Positions 8,979-18,176 are shown, counted from the first letter of the stretch. The stretch is DNA of 50,449 nucleotides from an uncultured bacterium (GCA_903835185.1 CAILLX010000207.1:1-50449); one strand, 5' to 3'. Notes: generated by a model not told the origin, from the letters alone. A program made the numbers and translations.

Positions 8979-9653
8979 ATGAACAAAAGACAGACAGTAT
9001 TGACTGCAGGATTATCGGCAGCTTGTATTTTTGTCGGGCTGGCAGGTGGTGCGCTGGCGGGTGGCTCAGACAGCACAGGCAGGTCGGAATTTTGGCATCG
9101 AGCTGGACAGGGCTCACCGTCAGTTGATGAGTGCCGCAAACAGTTCAAAGAGAATCCTGCTGATGCCTCGGCTGCAAATGATCTGGGCTGGGCCTTAAGG
9201 CAACATGGCGATCTCTCTGGAGCAAAAGAAGCTTTGATTGAGGCTTTGAAACTGGCACCAAAGATGCCGCAAGCACATTCCAATTTCTCTGTGGTTTTAC
9301 TTGATGGACACGATTTTGCCTCAGCAGTAGAGCAAGCACGCCGGGCAGTTGCGCTTGATGGCGGACAGCCGGTTTTTCATGTAGTTCTTGCCAACGCACT
9401 GTCCGGGAGCGGAGATCGCAAAGCAGCTATAGAAGAGTATCGTGCAGCGCTAAAAATTCGACCTGACTATGAAAATGCCATGTACCACCTGGGTACTCAA
9501 CTATTTGAAGATGGACAGCTCCTTGAAGCCAAGAAACAGCTCAGCTATGCTCTCAAACTTGATCCGTCAGATGAGCGTGTTGTGGCTGTGTTAGATCAAA
9601 TAATGAAGGCAGAAACTGCTGCCGCCGCCGGAAACAAATCGAAAGAGAAATAA
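8979..9653 (+). CDS. Exported TPR protein
   Basis: The frame is open further upstream, but I choose ATG 8979. It is preceded by GAGGGG at good distance and starts a clean signal peptide (MNKRQTVLTAGLSAACIFVGLAGGALA) with a likely cleavage after ALA. The mature part (about residues 45-205) holds four consecutive TPR-like helix pairs. Typical TPR positions are visible, such as NDLGWALRQHGDLSGAKEAL and ALKIRPDYENAMYHLG. TPR arrays bind partner proteins, and this one would do so in the periplasm. It follows the 61-residue membrane protein and converges with the 192-residue gene after 15 bases. The partner is unknown. Confidence 0.8.
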   Translation: MNKRQTVLTAGLSAACIFVGLAGGALAGGSDSTGRSEFWHRAGQGSPSVDECRKQFKENPADASAANDLGWALRQHGDLSGAKEALIEALKLAPKMPQAHSNFSVVLLDGHDFASAVEQARRAVALDGGQPVFHVVLANALSGSGDRKAAIEEYRAALKIRPDYENAMYHLGTQLFEDGQLLEAKKQLSYALKLDPSDERVVAVLDQIMKAETAAAAGNKSKEK

Positions 9654-9668
9654 CAAATAACTCTCAAG

Positions 9669-10247
9669 TTACGGCACAATAATGCAGACTGGTTGTCCGT
9701 TTGTTTGATCGTGACAGGGACGGCCATCACCTCCGCCTGCCCAAACAGCACAAAGGTTTCCGCCGTTGTTGATGACAGCAATGTCTCCAGGTGTTGTTGA
9801 CCATTCGCTAGGAGGAGTTTCTCTTGCGAGTGCAAGCCTGCCTGCAGACATGCTTGTGTCGATGATTATGTGGATGCGACTAGAGCGTCCAGGTGTTGGA
9901 TCAAGCATATTGATACACTGAGCTACTAGCGGTTGCTCTTCTTCAGGCGGAGGCTGGGCTGGTAAGAAAGGATTAGGCGGCAGTAGCGAACTCAAATTGT
10001 TTTGAAAGAAGTCGATCTCTTGAGCTGATTGAGGGAAATGACCGTAACGTTGGCGAAATTGCGCCAGCCAGGAAGAGACTGTCTGGAGTTGTATCATCAG
10101 TTCTTGCTCAGCAGCAGAGTTGAGCTGGATAGCCAGTGCTGCTTTTTGAGCCAGCTGTTGCCTTGTCAGATGCTTACTTTGAGCTGGGTAGCTCAGTAAA
10201 ATGGCGCTGGCTACAGCAAAGATGACAAGTAGATGGCGTGCAGACAA
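9669..10247 (-). CDS. Exported 192-residue protein, possibly pseudopilin-like
   Basis: The gene starts with TTG at 10247, supported by GAGG seven bases upstream and by the signal peptide that begins there (about residues 1-24, ending YPAQS). The next ~60 residues form a long polar helix, then a YGHFPQSAQEIDFF segment and a proline-rich loop. The end is a beta-rich part with PGDIAVINNGG and two pairs of cysteines. A helix followed by a small beta domain with a 'yP.s..el' segment recalls the soluble part of type II secretion or type IV pseudopilins. However, the prepilin cleavage motif (G before F/M, E at +5) is not seen, so this is only a structural hint. It is the last gene of the cluster from 12436. 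Confidence 0.65.
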   Translation of the reverse strand: MSARHLLVIFAVASAILLSYPAQSKHLTRQQLAQKAALAIQLNSAAEQELMIQLQTVSSWLAQFRQRYGHFPQSAQEIDFFQNNLSSLLPPNPFLPAQPPPEEEQPLVAQCINMLDPTPGRSSRIHIIIDTSMSAGRLALARETPPSEWSTTPGDIAVINNGGNLCAVWAGGGDGRPCHDQTNGQPVCIIVP

Positions 10248-10321
10248 GATTAAGCCTCAACTGTTCAGCAACAGTAGCCTAACTGTAATAGGTCTGAATC
10301 TTTCTTTCAAGGTGAGAACTT

Positions 10322-12151
10322 TTACTGGCTGCCAGGGGCACTCGGCAGAAGTCTGCTGTTCTGTTTGTAGTATTTCTCGCTGGCAACTGCGCGGCGGAAG
10401 GCTGAAAGAGCGTCGGGCGTCTCTAGGGTGAGCTTACCGGGAAATTCTAAAACGCACGCCTTAACTTCCGGAAATCTTACCGGTATCAGATCTTGGAAGC
10501 AGAAACCCAACCACTTGATCTCAGAAAACGGCTCTTTGTGCGCTGGTGCGATTCCTGTCAGAATAACTGGAGTCGAATGCCAATGCGATGTTCGCAGCTC
10601 CGATATAAATTCAGTGAGTGGCGGCACTATATTCGTTTTGCCTGAAGCAGCCTCAAGCTGGGCGCCCGAGACTGCCAGCCAGTCCAATGCACTGCTGTCT
10701 GACCAGTAATTCTCCAGCTTGTTCCACTCCTGGACTCCGGCAGCTGGGTGCTCTGAAAGAGCTTTCTTGTAGCCGTGAAATGGACCGACATCTGAATAAT
10801 ACGAAACGCAGTGAGCACCGGCAGCGGTGCCGATAGCACGAATGTGCTTCCAGGCATCACGCACTCGTTCTGGACCGTCTGGCACGTTCGGATCACCATA
10901 GTACTTGCGCAGTTCAGAGTCGGTATCTTTTGTAAATGCACCTTTCCTCAGGCGACATATGATCTCTTCGTGCTGTTTGTGTGCAGGGAGCATTGCCAGT
11001 TTCTGATCAGTTAACAGGTAGTAGGGAGTTTTGCCGTCTGCACCAAAAGAGGAGCAGGCAAGATGGTCAAACTTACCGAAAAGACCGACTAATGTGGCTG
11101 CTCCAGTAGATGCGATGAGCTTGAGGTTTTTTGAGAAGTAGTCGTCTAGTTTGCCTTCCAGAACTGCTTGGATAGTGTATTGTGTCGGCGCCTCTTGTAG
11201 CAGCGAGCTCCTGGAGCTCTCTGCTACAAGATCGGCTGCAAGCAAGGAGTCTGGGACACAATCTGGAAGGTTGAAGTTGACAGAGGGGATGCGCCCTTCG
11301 AGAAGGCGACATTTTATCCATAATGAAACTGGCGGGCAAACAGACACATCACGATAATTGGCTGTGTCCAGGTCGACTAGCTGTCCTTGCTTGTTGACTA
11401 GATCAAGTTGAATAGCTTCCAGAGTGAGCGTAGCACCGGTTGATTCTTCGAGGATGGCTACTGAGGGGCGGTAGGTGGATAGAAGCAGTCCATCTGATTC
11501 GCAGGTGCCTATGTAGCATCCGACAGCAGGAGCGGCCAGTTTGTGGTCTTGAAGCTTGCGGAGCAGCTCAAGGCGTCCGTAAGGAATTGGTGCAGCCTTG
11601 CTGACAGATTGTTCCAGGTGCTTTAATTCACGATCTATTCTTCTCTTTTCCCACAGACGCCAGAGTACATGTTGAACAAATTGATCGTGCAGCAACAGTG
11701 TGTCATCAAGATCTTTAACAAAGATTTGATCGTCTAAGAGTGCACATATTTTGCTGTAGTTCACACGTACATCATTTAGTTCTGATGGTGTCAACACGAA
11801 TTCCTGACCGCTTAGATCGGCAAGAAGATCGACTGCAGCACGCAGACGATCTTCCGACAGAGTGCCTGCGCTCATAATGATTTCATCAAGTTTCAGCTCC
11901 AGATGCTGAGCTTTTTCCTCATCCAGAGCTCCCCGAACAGTCATGTTGTGGCGCAAGGCAGCAATTTTGCTGTGCAGCTTCTCGATATAATCTGAGGCGC
12001 GCGGTTCCCTGTGCAACAGCTGCTTTAAGCATACTTCCCTTAGCTCATCCATTGTTTGCGGCACCGACGCCAGTGCGCAGGTTAGACAGATGAACAGGCT
12101 TGAAGAGATAGCCGCTAGTGCGGATATCAGGCGCATTGTTGACTTTGGCAT
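10322..12151 (-). CDS. Exported protein with GH26-like C-terminal half, 609 aa
   Basis: An N-terminal signal peptide (about residues 1-28) is followed by a helical region (30-200) and a mixed segment. From about residue 340 the sequence has the cadence of a TIM-barrel glycosidase of the GH26 type. Visible pieces are a strand near TLVGLFGKFDH, a helix RVRDAWKHIRAIGTAAGA, the YWSDSSALDWLAVSG block that matches the 'vDwvG' strand, and PVILTGIAP followed by the WL.F.F..I..RFPEVKA helix. In GH26 the nucleophile Glu lies in the strand that here reads VILTGIAPA, where no Glu is present. An inactive or altered member is suggested. It follows the 92-residue gene by 6 bases and precedes the 192-residue gene by about 75. 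Confidence 0.65.
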   Translation of the reverse strand: MPKSTMRLISALAAISSSLFICLTCALASVPQTMDELREVCLKQLLHREPRASDYIEKLHSKIAALRHNMTVRGALDEEKAQHLELKLDEIIMSAGTLSEDRLRAAVDLLADLSGQEFVLTPSELNDVRVNYSKICALLDDQIFVKDLDDTLLLHDQFVQHVLWRLWEKRRIDRELKHLEQSVSKAAPIPYGRLELLRKLQDHKLAAPAVGCYIGTCESDGLLLSTYRPSVAILEESTGATLTLEAIQLDLVNKQGQLVDLDTANYRDVSVCPPVSLWIKCRLLEGRIPSVNFNLPDCVPDSLLAADLVAESSRSSLLQEAPTQYTIQAVLEGKLDDYFSKNLKLIASTGAATLVGLFGKFDHLACSSFGADGKTPYYLLTDQKLAMLPAHKQHEEIICRLRKGAFTKDTDSELRKYYGDPNVPDGPERVRDAWKHIRAIGTAAGAHCVSYYSDVGPFHGYKKALSEHPAAGVQEWNKLENYWSDSSALDWLAVSGAQLEAASGKTNIVPPLTEFISELRTSHWHSTPVILTGIAPAHKEPFSEIKWLGFCFQDLIPVRFPEVKACVLEFPGKLTLETPDALSAFRRAVASEKYYKQNSRLLPSAPGSQ

Positions 12152-12157
12152 GTTGAT

Positions 12158-12436
12158 TTAGTGCAGATGACCAGCTTCTGACATAGTATCAGTTGACTCG
12201 CTCTCCAGCTCTTCAAGCCAGTTGATCGGAAGTTGAATTGAAGAGAGTCCTTCTATGAGTGCCAGCTCTTTCATCTCCCAGAGGCACTCAAATAATCCGG
12301 AATTAGTCAGCGATCCTGGCTTGGCCATTCGGGTGTTATAAATTCTATTGAGCTTGTCTCGCAATGCAGCAGTTGTGACAGTAACGAGTGGTAAACCTGC
12401 TTGTGTCTTTTTTCTTTTTTGATGAGAACTGCCCAT
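12158..12436 (-). CDS. Unrecognised 92-residue protein
   Basis: The protein has a basic head (QKRKKTQ), a helical middle (ALRDKLNRIYNTRM) and an acidic tail (ELESESTDTMSEAGHLH) with no membrane segment. I recognise no family. GGAGAATCC upstream of the ATG at 12436 gives a plausible ribosome binding site. The stop lies 6 bases before the ATG of the 609-residue exported protein, so it is probably the first gene of that unit and may be translationally coupled to it. Confidence 0.6.
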   Translation of the reverse strand: MGSSHQKRKKTQAGLPLVTVTTAALRDKLNRIYNTRMAKPGSLTNSGLFECLWEMKELALIEGLSSIQLPINWLEELESESTDTMSEAGHLH

Positions 12437-12760
12437 GACTGGATTCTCCTTCTACTTCCTCTATAAGCTTGCTCTTGCCCCGGTGGGCTGCTTGGTGCTC
12501 AGGACCAGGCGTTTTCAAATTAAGAGTTTTCTGCGGCTGGATAGGTCCAAGCAGGTTATGCCCGGACTGGGGGAGAATTCCACGGACTAATGGTTGTCAA
12601 GGGATAAACCTGGGACTCAGCCTCCTTTGGCAGGGCAGCTGCTTGACTTTCTGGTCTTAATTTGTCTTAGACACTGATTAGATTTTTCCTGATTGTTGCT
12701 GCTTTGCATATCTTTACCAACAGGTCAAAATCGAGTGAGAGGAGAGGGAAAACAAGTGAC
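12437..12760. other. Intergenic region upstream of the 92-residue gene
   Basis: This 324-base gap holds no convincing gene; the short frames crossing it have no ribosome binding site or domain. It should contain the promoter for the leftward 92-609-192-residue gene cluster. AT-rich stretches around 12655-12715 are candidates but no box pair is clear. Confidence 0.45.
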
Positions 12761-12792
12761 AAAAAAGCAGCGCCGAGACGTGAGGCGCTGCT
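12761..12792 (-). terminator. Terminator downstream of rpsU
   Basis: On the minus strand a perfect 9-bp stem (AGCAGCGCC at 12792-12784 pairing within 12774-12766) with a nine-base loop is followed at once by six T residues (12766-12761). This is a textbook intrinsic terminator, about 80 bases after the rpsU stop. Confidence 0.85.
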
Positions 12793-12821
12793 GCTGCTGA
12801 ATTGCTTGCACTACACAATCT

Positions 12822-12844
12822 TGTCACGCTAGCTCAGCGTGACA
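12822..12844 (-). other. Second hairpin in the rpsU 3' region
   Basis: A perfect 9-bp inverted repeat (12822-12830 and 12836-12844, five-base loop) lies between the rpsU stop and the T-tailed terminator. A third short stem (12850-12854/12861-12865) is closer still to the stop. They have no T-run, so they may stabilise the 3' end rather than terminate. Confidence 0.55.
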
Positions 12845-12869
12845 GCCCCAAGCCAGCGTCGGCTTAAAG

Positions 12870-13043
12870 TTAGGAGCGGCGTTTGCGAGCAGCTTCTGCT
12901 TTCCGTTTACGCTTAACGCTCGGCTTTTCATAGCGCTCTCTGCGCTTGATCTCAGACAGAATGCCAGCTTTTTGAATTTTCTTTTTAAAACGCTTTAAGG
13001 CAGTCTCAATACTTTCGCCTTCTGCGATTCTAACCTCGGACAA
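12870..13043 (-). CDS. rpsU: 30S ribosomal protein bS21
   Basis: bS21 is a small, very basic protein of the 30S platform that helps mRNA base-pair with 16S rRNA at initiation. The 57 residues match the family: [20 protein letters not shown], then a helical basic tail ([23 protein letters not shown]). I choose TTG at 13043 because GGAGG lies just four bases upstream and the result is the normal bS21 length. The frame is open to an ATG at 13172, but that would add 43 residues, including four consecutive Cys, that no bS21 has. The gene is monocistronic, followed by three hairpins, the last a T-tailed terminator. Confidence 0.93.
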   Translation of the reverse strand: MSEVRIAEGESIETALKRFKKKIQKAGILSEIKRRERYEKPSVKRKRKAEAARKRRS

Positions 13044-13363
13044 GGGACCTCCCCATGTGCGTAAGAAATTAGCGGTACAAAATTTCCGGCTGGACACCGG
13101 ATAGGCCAATGTTAGCATTATTGGTAGCTGGCAACAACAACAGTCAGAATTCCTTAACACGTCTTTGGACATTCAATCTGCTCTGCGGTCTTAGTGTGTT
13201 ATGCCTCGATAAGTTGTCTCGATCCATCAGAGTGGTTGCAGCTGGAAGTAGCTGACCGGCAAGGAGCCGTTTATACCGGTTTCTGAGAGCAACCATTGAT
13301 CCTAGTGATTGAAAGGTCCGTCCTTTTTAAGACATTTTGTTTGCTTGGAATCAGTTGCTTGAG

Positions 13364-13404
13364 AAAAAAACAAGATATGCCTAATAAAAAAGGCATATCT
13401 TGTT
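13364..13404 (-). terminator. Terminator of the fusA-like gene
   Basis: A perfect 13-bp inverted repeat (13369-13381 and 13392-13404) is followed on the minus strand by seven T residues (13370-13364). It begins 25 bases after the fusA-like stop and isolates that gene from rpsU. Confidence 0.88.
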
Positions 13405-13429
13405 GATTGATAGCGACTCTAGTGGTTTG

Positions 13430-15511
13430 CTATGCCTCCGCTTGAGCTGTAGCTGCGGCAATAAGCTCTTGCGAAATTGTTGGTGGCACGGGAGATAGAT
13501 GCGAGAACTTCCAAGTGTAATAGCCTAACCCCTGTGAGAGAGTGCGCAGGTCGATGATGTAGTCCCAAAGCTCTGATTGAGGAATGTTGGCGTTTACTTC
13601 ATCCCATCCGGAGCGAGTTGGACTGGCACCGTAGCCGAGAATCTGTCCTCGCCGTCCATTCAACTGGCTCAAAACGCCCGATGTGTATGAGCTCGGCACT
13701 ACTACCTGCACTTCGGCTATCGGCTCCAGGATAATTGGATGGCACTTGGCTAAACCTTCGCGCATGCCGAGAATGGCAGCCATACGGAAGGACATTTCAT
13801 CTGAGTCGACGTCGTGATATGAGCCGTCGAACAGGTTGACATGAACGTCTACCAGCGGGAAGTTGGCTAACGGACCACGTTGTTCTGCTTCAACTACTCC
13901 TTTTTCAACACCAGGTATGTATTGTCTCGGTACCGAACCGCCTACTACTGATTCGCTGAACTTGTTGCCAGCTCCGCGCTCGAGCGGCTCAATCTTGAAA
14001 TAGACATCGCCGAACTGTCCGCGACCGCCGGTCTGTTTTTTGTGGCGGCCGTGGGCTTCACACTTGCCTGTAATTGTCTCTTTATAAGCAATCTTTGGTT
14101 GGTGAGAGTCTAGCTGAATGCTGTATTTCCGCTCAAGACGCTGACGAGAAAGAGTAAGGTGCACTTCTCCTTGCCCGTAGAGGCAGTATTCATGCGTATC
14201 TGGGTCACGATCTACTTTGAGCACGCAGTCTTCTTCAACAAGCTTGGCTAGAAGTGTGGAAAGCTTTGCTTCATCATTGCGGTTCTTGGGAGCAATAGCC
14301 AGCGAGTAAAGAGGCGGAGGCGGAGGCGGCACGGGCATTACTGTAGTTTCTTTCTCAGTGACGAGAGTGTCGCCGGTCTTGGGTGTTTCCAGCCTGGCTA
14401 TGGCTACAATTGATCCTGGTCCAGCGCTTGGCATCGTTTCGTTTTTCTTGCCGAGCAGCCAGTACAGTCCGCCGACACGTTCTTTATTGCTACCCTGCGA
14501 GATGTCCAACAATTGAGAGTCGCCGGTGATTGTTCCTGAAAATACGCGGGAAAGCGATAATTTCCCCGACTGCGGATGAATGTAAGTCTTTATGACCTGA
14601 GCTATTACCGGTCCATCTTCTTTAATTGTCAGCTGCTTGCCGTCTTTGTCGTGATATTCGCGATCGGCTGGTGATGGACAGAGCGAGACTATAGTGTCGA
14701 GCAGAGAGAAGACACCAAGATCTGCTTGAGCTGAACCAACAAGAATTGGTACAAAAGTACCAGCACGAACAGCTTTGTTCAGATCCTTTTCCAGCAGGTC
14801 GAGCGGCGGCTCAACACCTTCGAGTACCATTTCCAAGAGCTTATCGTCAGTATCAGCCAGACTTTCAATTAACTTTTCTCTGGCTGCATCAAGATCTGTT
14901 TGTAGATCGGCAGGAACGTCCATTTTTTCCGGCTTGCCCTGAGCGCCGTATTTAAATGCTTCTTTCTTTAAGACGTCTACATAACCGTTAAATTGTGCAC
15001 CGCTGCCAATCGGATAATGGAGCTGGGCTAGCGGGCGCGGAACTTTAGTTCCGGGCATGTTTTTGAGTGCGTCAAGTGTGCCGGTAATGTCGAGGTCAGG
15101 TTTGTCCAGCTTGTTGAGGAAAACCATTCTGGCTATACCGATGTCTTCAGTAAACCGCAAAAGCGTGTCCATCTGAATTACTCGACCCGGATCTGGTTCA
15201 ACTACAAAGACAGCTGCGTCGACGCCCATGAGAGTCAACTTTACTTCTTCGCTGAAGTCGACAAATCCAGGACAGTCGAGGATGTTGAATGTGTAATCTC
15301 CATACATTGCACGTGCCATCGTCACCTGGGTAGACATTTGACGTGAGACAGATTCAGGCTCGAAGTCAGTTGTCATTGTGCCATCTTGAATTTTGCCTCG
15401 GCGCGAAATTGTGCCGGTCAGATGGAGGATAGCTTCGACCAGACTAGTTTTTCCGCTGCGGTTAATGCCAATGAAAGCTATGTTGCGAATTTGAGAGACA
15501 GAAGTGGCCAC
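13430..15511 (-). CDS. Elongation factor G-like GTPase (FusA paralogue)
   Basis: All five EF-G domains can be followed over 693 residues. They comprise a P-loop at 15-23 (GINRSGKTS), G3 at 79-85 (DCPGFVD), G4 at 133-136 (NKLD), domain II (residues ~290-370) and the PVPPPPPPLYSLAI linker. Domain IV shows GGRGQFGDVYF and domain V VVVPSSYTSGVLSQLNGRRGQI. True EF-G has AHIDAGKTT and DTPGHVDF; here the catalytic His is Phe and the Thr-rich switch I (RGITI) reads VSRQMST. These changes mark the EF-G-like (EF-G2 type) group rather than the main translocase, so a role in translation rescue, recycling or another ribosome function is more likely. GTG start with AAGGAG upstream. The polyproline run would itself need EF-P. 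It is transcribed alone. Confidence 0.88.
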   Translation of the reverse strand: MATSVSQIRNIAFIGINRSGKTSLVEAILHLTGTISRRGKIQDGTMTTDFEPESVSRQMSTQVTMARAMYGDYTFNILDCPGFVDFSEEVKLTLMGVDAAVFVVEPDPGRVIQMDTLLRFTEDIGIARMVFLNKLDKPDLDITGTLDALKNMPGTKVPRPLAQLHYPIGSGAQFNGYVDVLKKEAFKYGAQGKPEKMDVPADLQTDLDAAREKLIESLADTDDKLLEMVLEGVEPPLDLLEKDLNKAVRAGTFVPILVGSAQADLGVFSLLDTIVSLCPSPADREYHDKDGKQLTIKEDGPVIAQVIKTYIHPQSGKLSLSRVFSGTITGDSQLLDISQGSNKERVGGLYWLLGKKNETMPSAGPGSIVAIARLETPKTGDTLVTEKETTVMPVPPPPPPLYSLAIAPKNRNDEAKLSTLLAKLVEEDCVLKVDRDPDTHEYCLYGQGEVHLTLSRQRLERKYSIQLDSHQPKIAYKETITGKCEAHGRHKKQTGGRGQFGDVYFKIEPLERGAGNKFSESVVGGSVPRQYIPGVEKGVVEAEQRGPLANFPLVDVHVNLFDGSYHDVDSDEMSFRMAAILGMREGLAKCHPIILEPIAEVQVVVPSSYTSGVLSQLNGRRGQILGYGASPTRSGWDEVNANIPQSELWDYIIDLRTLSQGLGYYTWKFSHLSPVPPTISQELIAAATAQAEA

Positions 15512-15620
15512 TGATTTCTCCTTTGGTTGGCAAGGGGACGAGGCATCTATATTATTTGACGTAAGGACAAGACTATCGCTCCAGGCTGCTTCTCAGCAAG
15601 AGTGGTGACCTGGAATTAAT

Positions 15621-15649
15621 CTCACAATCCAATTTGTTCGGATTGTGAG
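15621..15649. terminator. Hairpin between the membrane protein and fusA-like genes
   Basis: A perfect 10-bp inverted repeat (15621-15630 and 15640-15649) with a nine-base loop lies 45 bases beyond the stop of the minus-strand membrane protein gene. The minus-strand tail is ATTAATTCC, not a strong T-run, so it is a possible terminator only. Confidence 0.45.
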
Positions 15650-15693
15650 TGCTGCAGCTAACCAACTCAGCTGATACTGAGCCTGGAGTCAAT

Positions 15694-16236
15694 TTATTTG
15701 TGGCTATCAGTCCTGCTTGGCGGATTATTTGTGGAATTGCTGGCGGGCTGGTTGGCAGCGTTCTGTCCAGCAGGCGTTTCGTCCGGAGGCCCAACAATAT
15801 GACCAGTCAAGAGCTTGAAAACAGCTGTCGAGATTCTTCCCAAAATCGGAAACTTGTATCCTTCTTCCTTTGAATAAGTTATTGCTGGTTCTACTGTTCG
15901 GTGTGAGGTGTTTGGCAACCAGGAGACAGTTAAGACTGAATTGACCATACCGGTGCCGTCAAATCCGAATTTATCCATTCCAATTGAAAAGCAACAGAGA
16001 GCACAAAGGAAAAAGGCTGGACCGAGAAGTAAATGAATCCACCAGGAATGAATCTTCTTGAAAAGAGACTTCTCTCCTGGCGACCAGTGAAGAAGGAAAG
16101 GAGAGACAATGCCTGCTGGCAAAAAGCCTGTCCAGAACCAGGTGCGGCCAAAAAAAACAGCTTCAACGCACTTAATGCTAAAAGATATTGCCAGGGCAAG
16201 TAGAACGATTCCAACTGCTACTTCTTGTATATTCAT
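15694..16236 (-). CDS. Unrecognised membrane protein with three or four helices
   Basis: I start at the ATG at 16236 (180 aa); a TTG at 16293 would add 19 residues. Hydrophobic segments occur near residues 5-27, 30-50 and 65-90, with a weak fourth near 145-160. Between them lies a polar stretch with many aromatic residues (SWLPNTSHRTVEPAITYS). The C-terminus is a disordered N/P/S-rich tail (QPASNSTNNPPSRT). No family is recognised. It is divergent from aspS, with about 100 bases between the starts, so the two promoters overlap. Confidence 0.62.
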   Translation of the reverse strand: MNIQEVAVGIVLLALAISFSIKCVEAVFFGRTWFWTGFLPAGIVSPFLLHWSPGEKSLFKKIHSWWIHLLLGPAFFLCALCCFSIGMDKFGFDGTGMVNSVLTVSWLPNTSHRTVEPAITYSKEEGYKFPILGRISTAVFKLLTGHIVGPPDETPAGQNAANQPASNSTNNPPSRTDSHK

Positions 16237-16304
16237 CTGTCTTTTGTAACAAGCGGGGAAAAACAGCAGAGCAACTATTTCAACAGTGTACAACCGCCTG
16301 TCGA

Positions 16305-16310
16305 TATAAT
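16305..16310 (+). promoter_or_regulatory. Probable -10 box of aspS
   Basis: A perfect TATAAT lies 30 bases before the GTG start of aspS. An imperfect TCAACA at about the right distance may serve as -35. Transcription would begin near 16317, which leaves room for the ribosome site before GTG 16340 but none before the upstream TTG at 16322. Confidence 0.55.
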
Positions 16311-16339
16311 GAAGCTCGTTTTTGCGGAGATACTCTCAG

Positions 16340-18136
16340 GTGAGCAAGTTAGTTTTGAAGAATAAATCAGGCTGTGGAGCCCTCAGTGTGGCTGCTGAAG
16401 GGAATCAGGTGTCTGTGGCTGGTTGGGTTAATGCCAGGCGTGACCTGGGCGGACTCATCTTTATTGAGCTCAGGGATGCCAGCGGGAAAATACAGTTAGT
16501 TGCTGATCCTAATCGCAACAAGCAGGTGCACGATATTTTCTCGACAGTTCGTAGTGAATATGTCATCGCAGCTATTGGTTGCGTCTCCAAACGTCCTGCT
16601 GGGAGTGAGAACACAGAGACTCCAACCGGGCTTATTGAGATTTATCCTGAGGAAGTTGAACTGCTCAATACCTGCAAACCGCTGCCTTTTCAGCTGGATC
16701 AGGCTTGTCAAGTGGATGAAGCGCTCAGGCTCAAATATAGATTCCTTGATCTCAGGCGTGATGAGATGCAGTACAACCTGCTGCTCAGACATCGGATTAT
16801 GCAGGCTATGCGCCATTATCTTGATAAAGAGCGCTTTATAGAGGTGGAGACACCGATTCTGTCCAAAGCCACCCCTGAAGGGGCCAGAGATTTCCTTGTT
16901 CCAAGTCGGCTCAACCCAGGCACCTGGTACGCCTTGCCGCAATCACCACAGCTGTTTAAGCAGACTCTCATGATAAGCGGTATTGAAAGGTATTATCAGA
17001 TTGCGCGCTGTTTTAGAGATGAAGATTTGCGCGCAGATCGCCAGCCTGAGTTTACCCAGCTTGATGTCGAGATGTCTTTTATTGATGAAGATGATGTGAT
17101 GGCTGTGACTGAAGGGGTTCTGCTGGAGGTATTCCGCTGTATAGGTGTGGAGCTGACAGTCCCGTTCCGACACCTTAAGTACGACGAGGCTATGGAGCGC
17201 TTTGGCTCAGACAAACCGGATCTCAGATACGATCTTGAGCTGAAGGATCTGACAGATATTGCTAAAACCTGCCAGTTTAATGCTTTTCAAGCAGTGGCTA
17301 CCGCTGGCGGACAGGTCAAGGCTTTATGTATACCAGATGGCAACGCATCAGTGTCACGCAAGCAGCTTGATCTGTGGCAACAGGCAGCCAGAAGCGCAGG
17401 GGCAAAAGGGTTGGTCTGGCTAGGCTTTGGCACTGACGGAGTTCGCTCTTCAGGTGTTGCCCAGCACTTGAGCGGGCAGGAGCTTGACTTAATGAAGCAG
17501 GCAACCGGTGCTGGTGAAGGCGATTTGATTCTGATTGTCGCCGACACTGCTAAAGATGTAGCTAATATCCTGGGGCGGCTCAGATGCAAGCTGGCTGAGG
17601 AGCTAAAGCTTATCGATACTACACGTCATGAGCTGGTCTGGATTACTGACTTTCCTATGTTCGAGTTTGATGAGAAGGAAGGTCGGCTCATGGCTGTGCA
17701 CCATCCGTTTACAAGTCCACGTCTTGACCACGTGCAGCTCCTTGAGTCGGAGCCTCAGTTAGCCAAGGCTCGTGCCTATGATATTGTCTACAACGGCGTT
17801 GAAATTGGCGGCGGATCAATCAGGATCCACAATCAAGAGGTTCAATCCAGGGCGTTTGCAGCCATAGGCTTAACAGCAGAAGTGGCACGTGACAAGTTCG
17901 GATTCTTGCTTGATGCTCTTGAGTCGGGCGCACCGCCGCATGGTGGCATAGCGCTTGGACTGGATAGAATTGTTATGCTTCTGGTTGGCGGACGCTCAAT
18001 TCGCGACGTTATTGCTTTTCCGAAGACACAGTCTGGTAGTTGCCTTATGACAGGCGCTCCCTCAGAAGCAGGTGAGGAACAGTTGAAAGAACTGAAGATG
18101 ACCAGCCATCCTGCTGTACTGCCATCAAACTGTTGA
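16340..18136 (+). CDS. aspS: Aspartyl-tRNA synthetase, bacterial type
   Basis: AspS charges tRNA-Asp, and in many bacteria also tRNA-Asn for later amidation, using ATP; it is a cytoplasmic class II synthetase. The 598 residues show the N-terminal OB-fold anticodon-binding domain ([22 protein letters not shown]) and motif 2 ([21 protein letters not shown]). The bacterial GAD insertion follows (about 275-420), then the [11 protein letters not shown] block and motif 3 ([13 protein letters not shown]). GTG 16340 is chosen: GGAG lies ten bases upstream and the probable TATAAT leaves no leader for the TTG at 16322. Whether the enzyme is discriminating cannot be told. It stands alone and converges with the 102-residue gene. 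Confidence 0.95.
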   Translation: MSKLVLKNKSGCGALSVAAEGNQVSVAGWVNARRDLGGLIFIELRDASGKIQLVADPNRNKQVHDIFSTVRSEYVIAAIGCVSKRPAGSENTETPTGLIEIYPEEVELLNTCKPLPFQLDQACQVDEALRLKYRFLDLRRDEMQYNLLLRHRIMQAMRHYLDKERFIEVETPILSKATPEGARDFLVPSRLNPGTWYALPQSPQLFKQTLMISGIERYYQIARCFRDEDLRADRQPEFTQLDVEMSFIDEDDVMAVTEGVLLEVFRCIGVELTVPFRHLKYDEAMERFGSDKPDLRYDLELKDLTDIAKTCQFNAFQAVATAGGQVKALCIPDGNASVSRKQLDLWQQAARSAGAKGLVWLGFGTDGVRSSGVAQHLSGQELDLMKQATGAGEGDLILIVADTAKDVANILGRLRCKLAEELKLIDTTRHELVWITDFPMFEFDEKEGRLMAVHHPFTSPRLDHVQLLESEPQLAKARAYDIVYNGVEIGGGSIRIHNQEVQSRAFAAIGLTAEVARDKFGFLLDALESGAPPHGGIALGLDRIVMLLVGGRSIRDVIAFPKTQSGSCLMTGAPSEAGEEQLKELKMTSHPAVLPSNC

Positions 18137-18176
18137 GATACTGCGAGGAAGAGCAGAAGCTCCGCTGGCAATAATT

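Noticed and set aside
16322-16342. TTG 16322 as aspS start
   Set aside because: It lies only 12 bases after a perfect TATAAT, leaving no room for a ribosome site; GTG 16340 has GGAG at ten bases.
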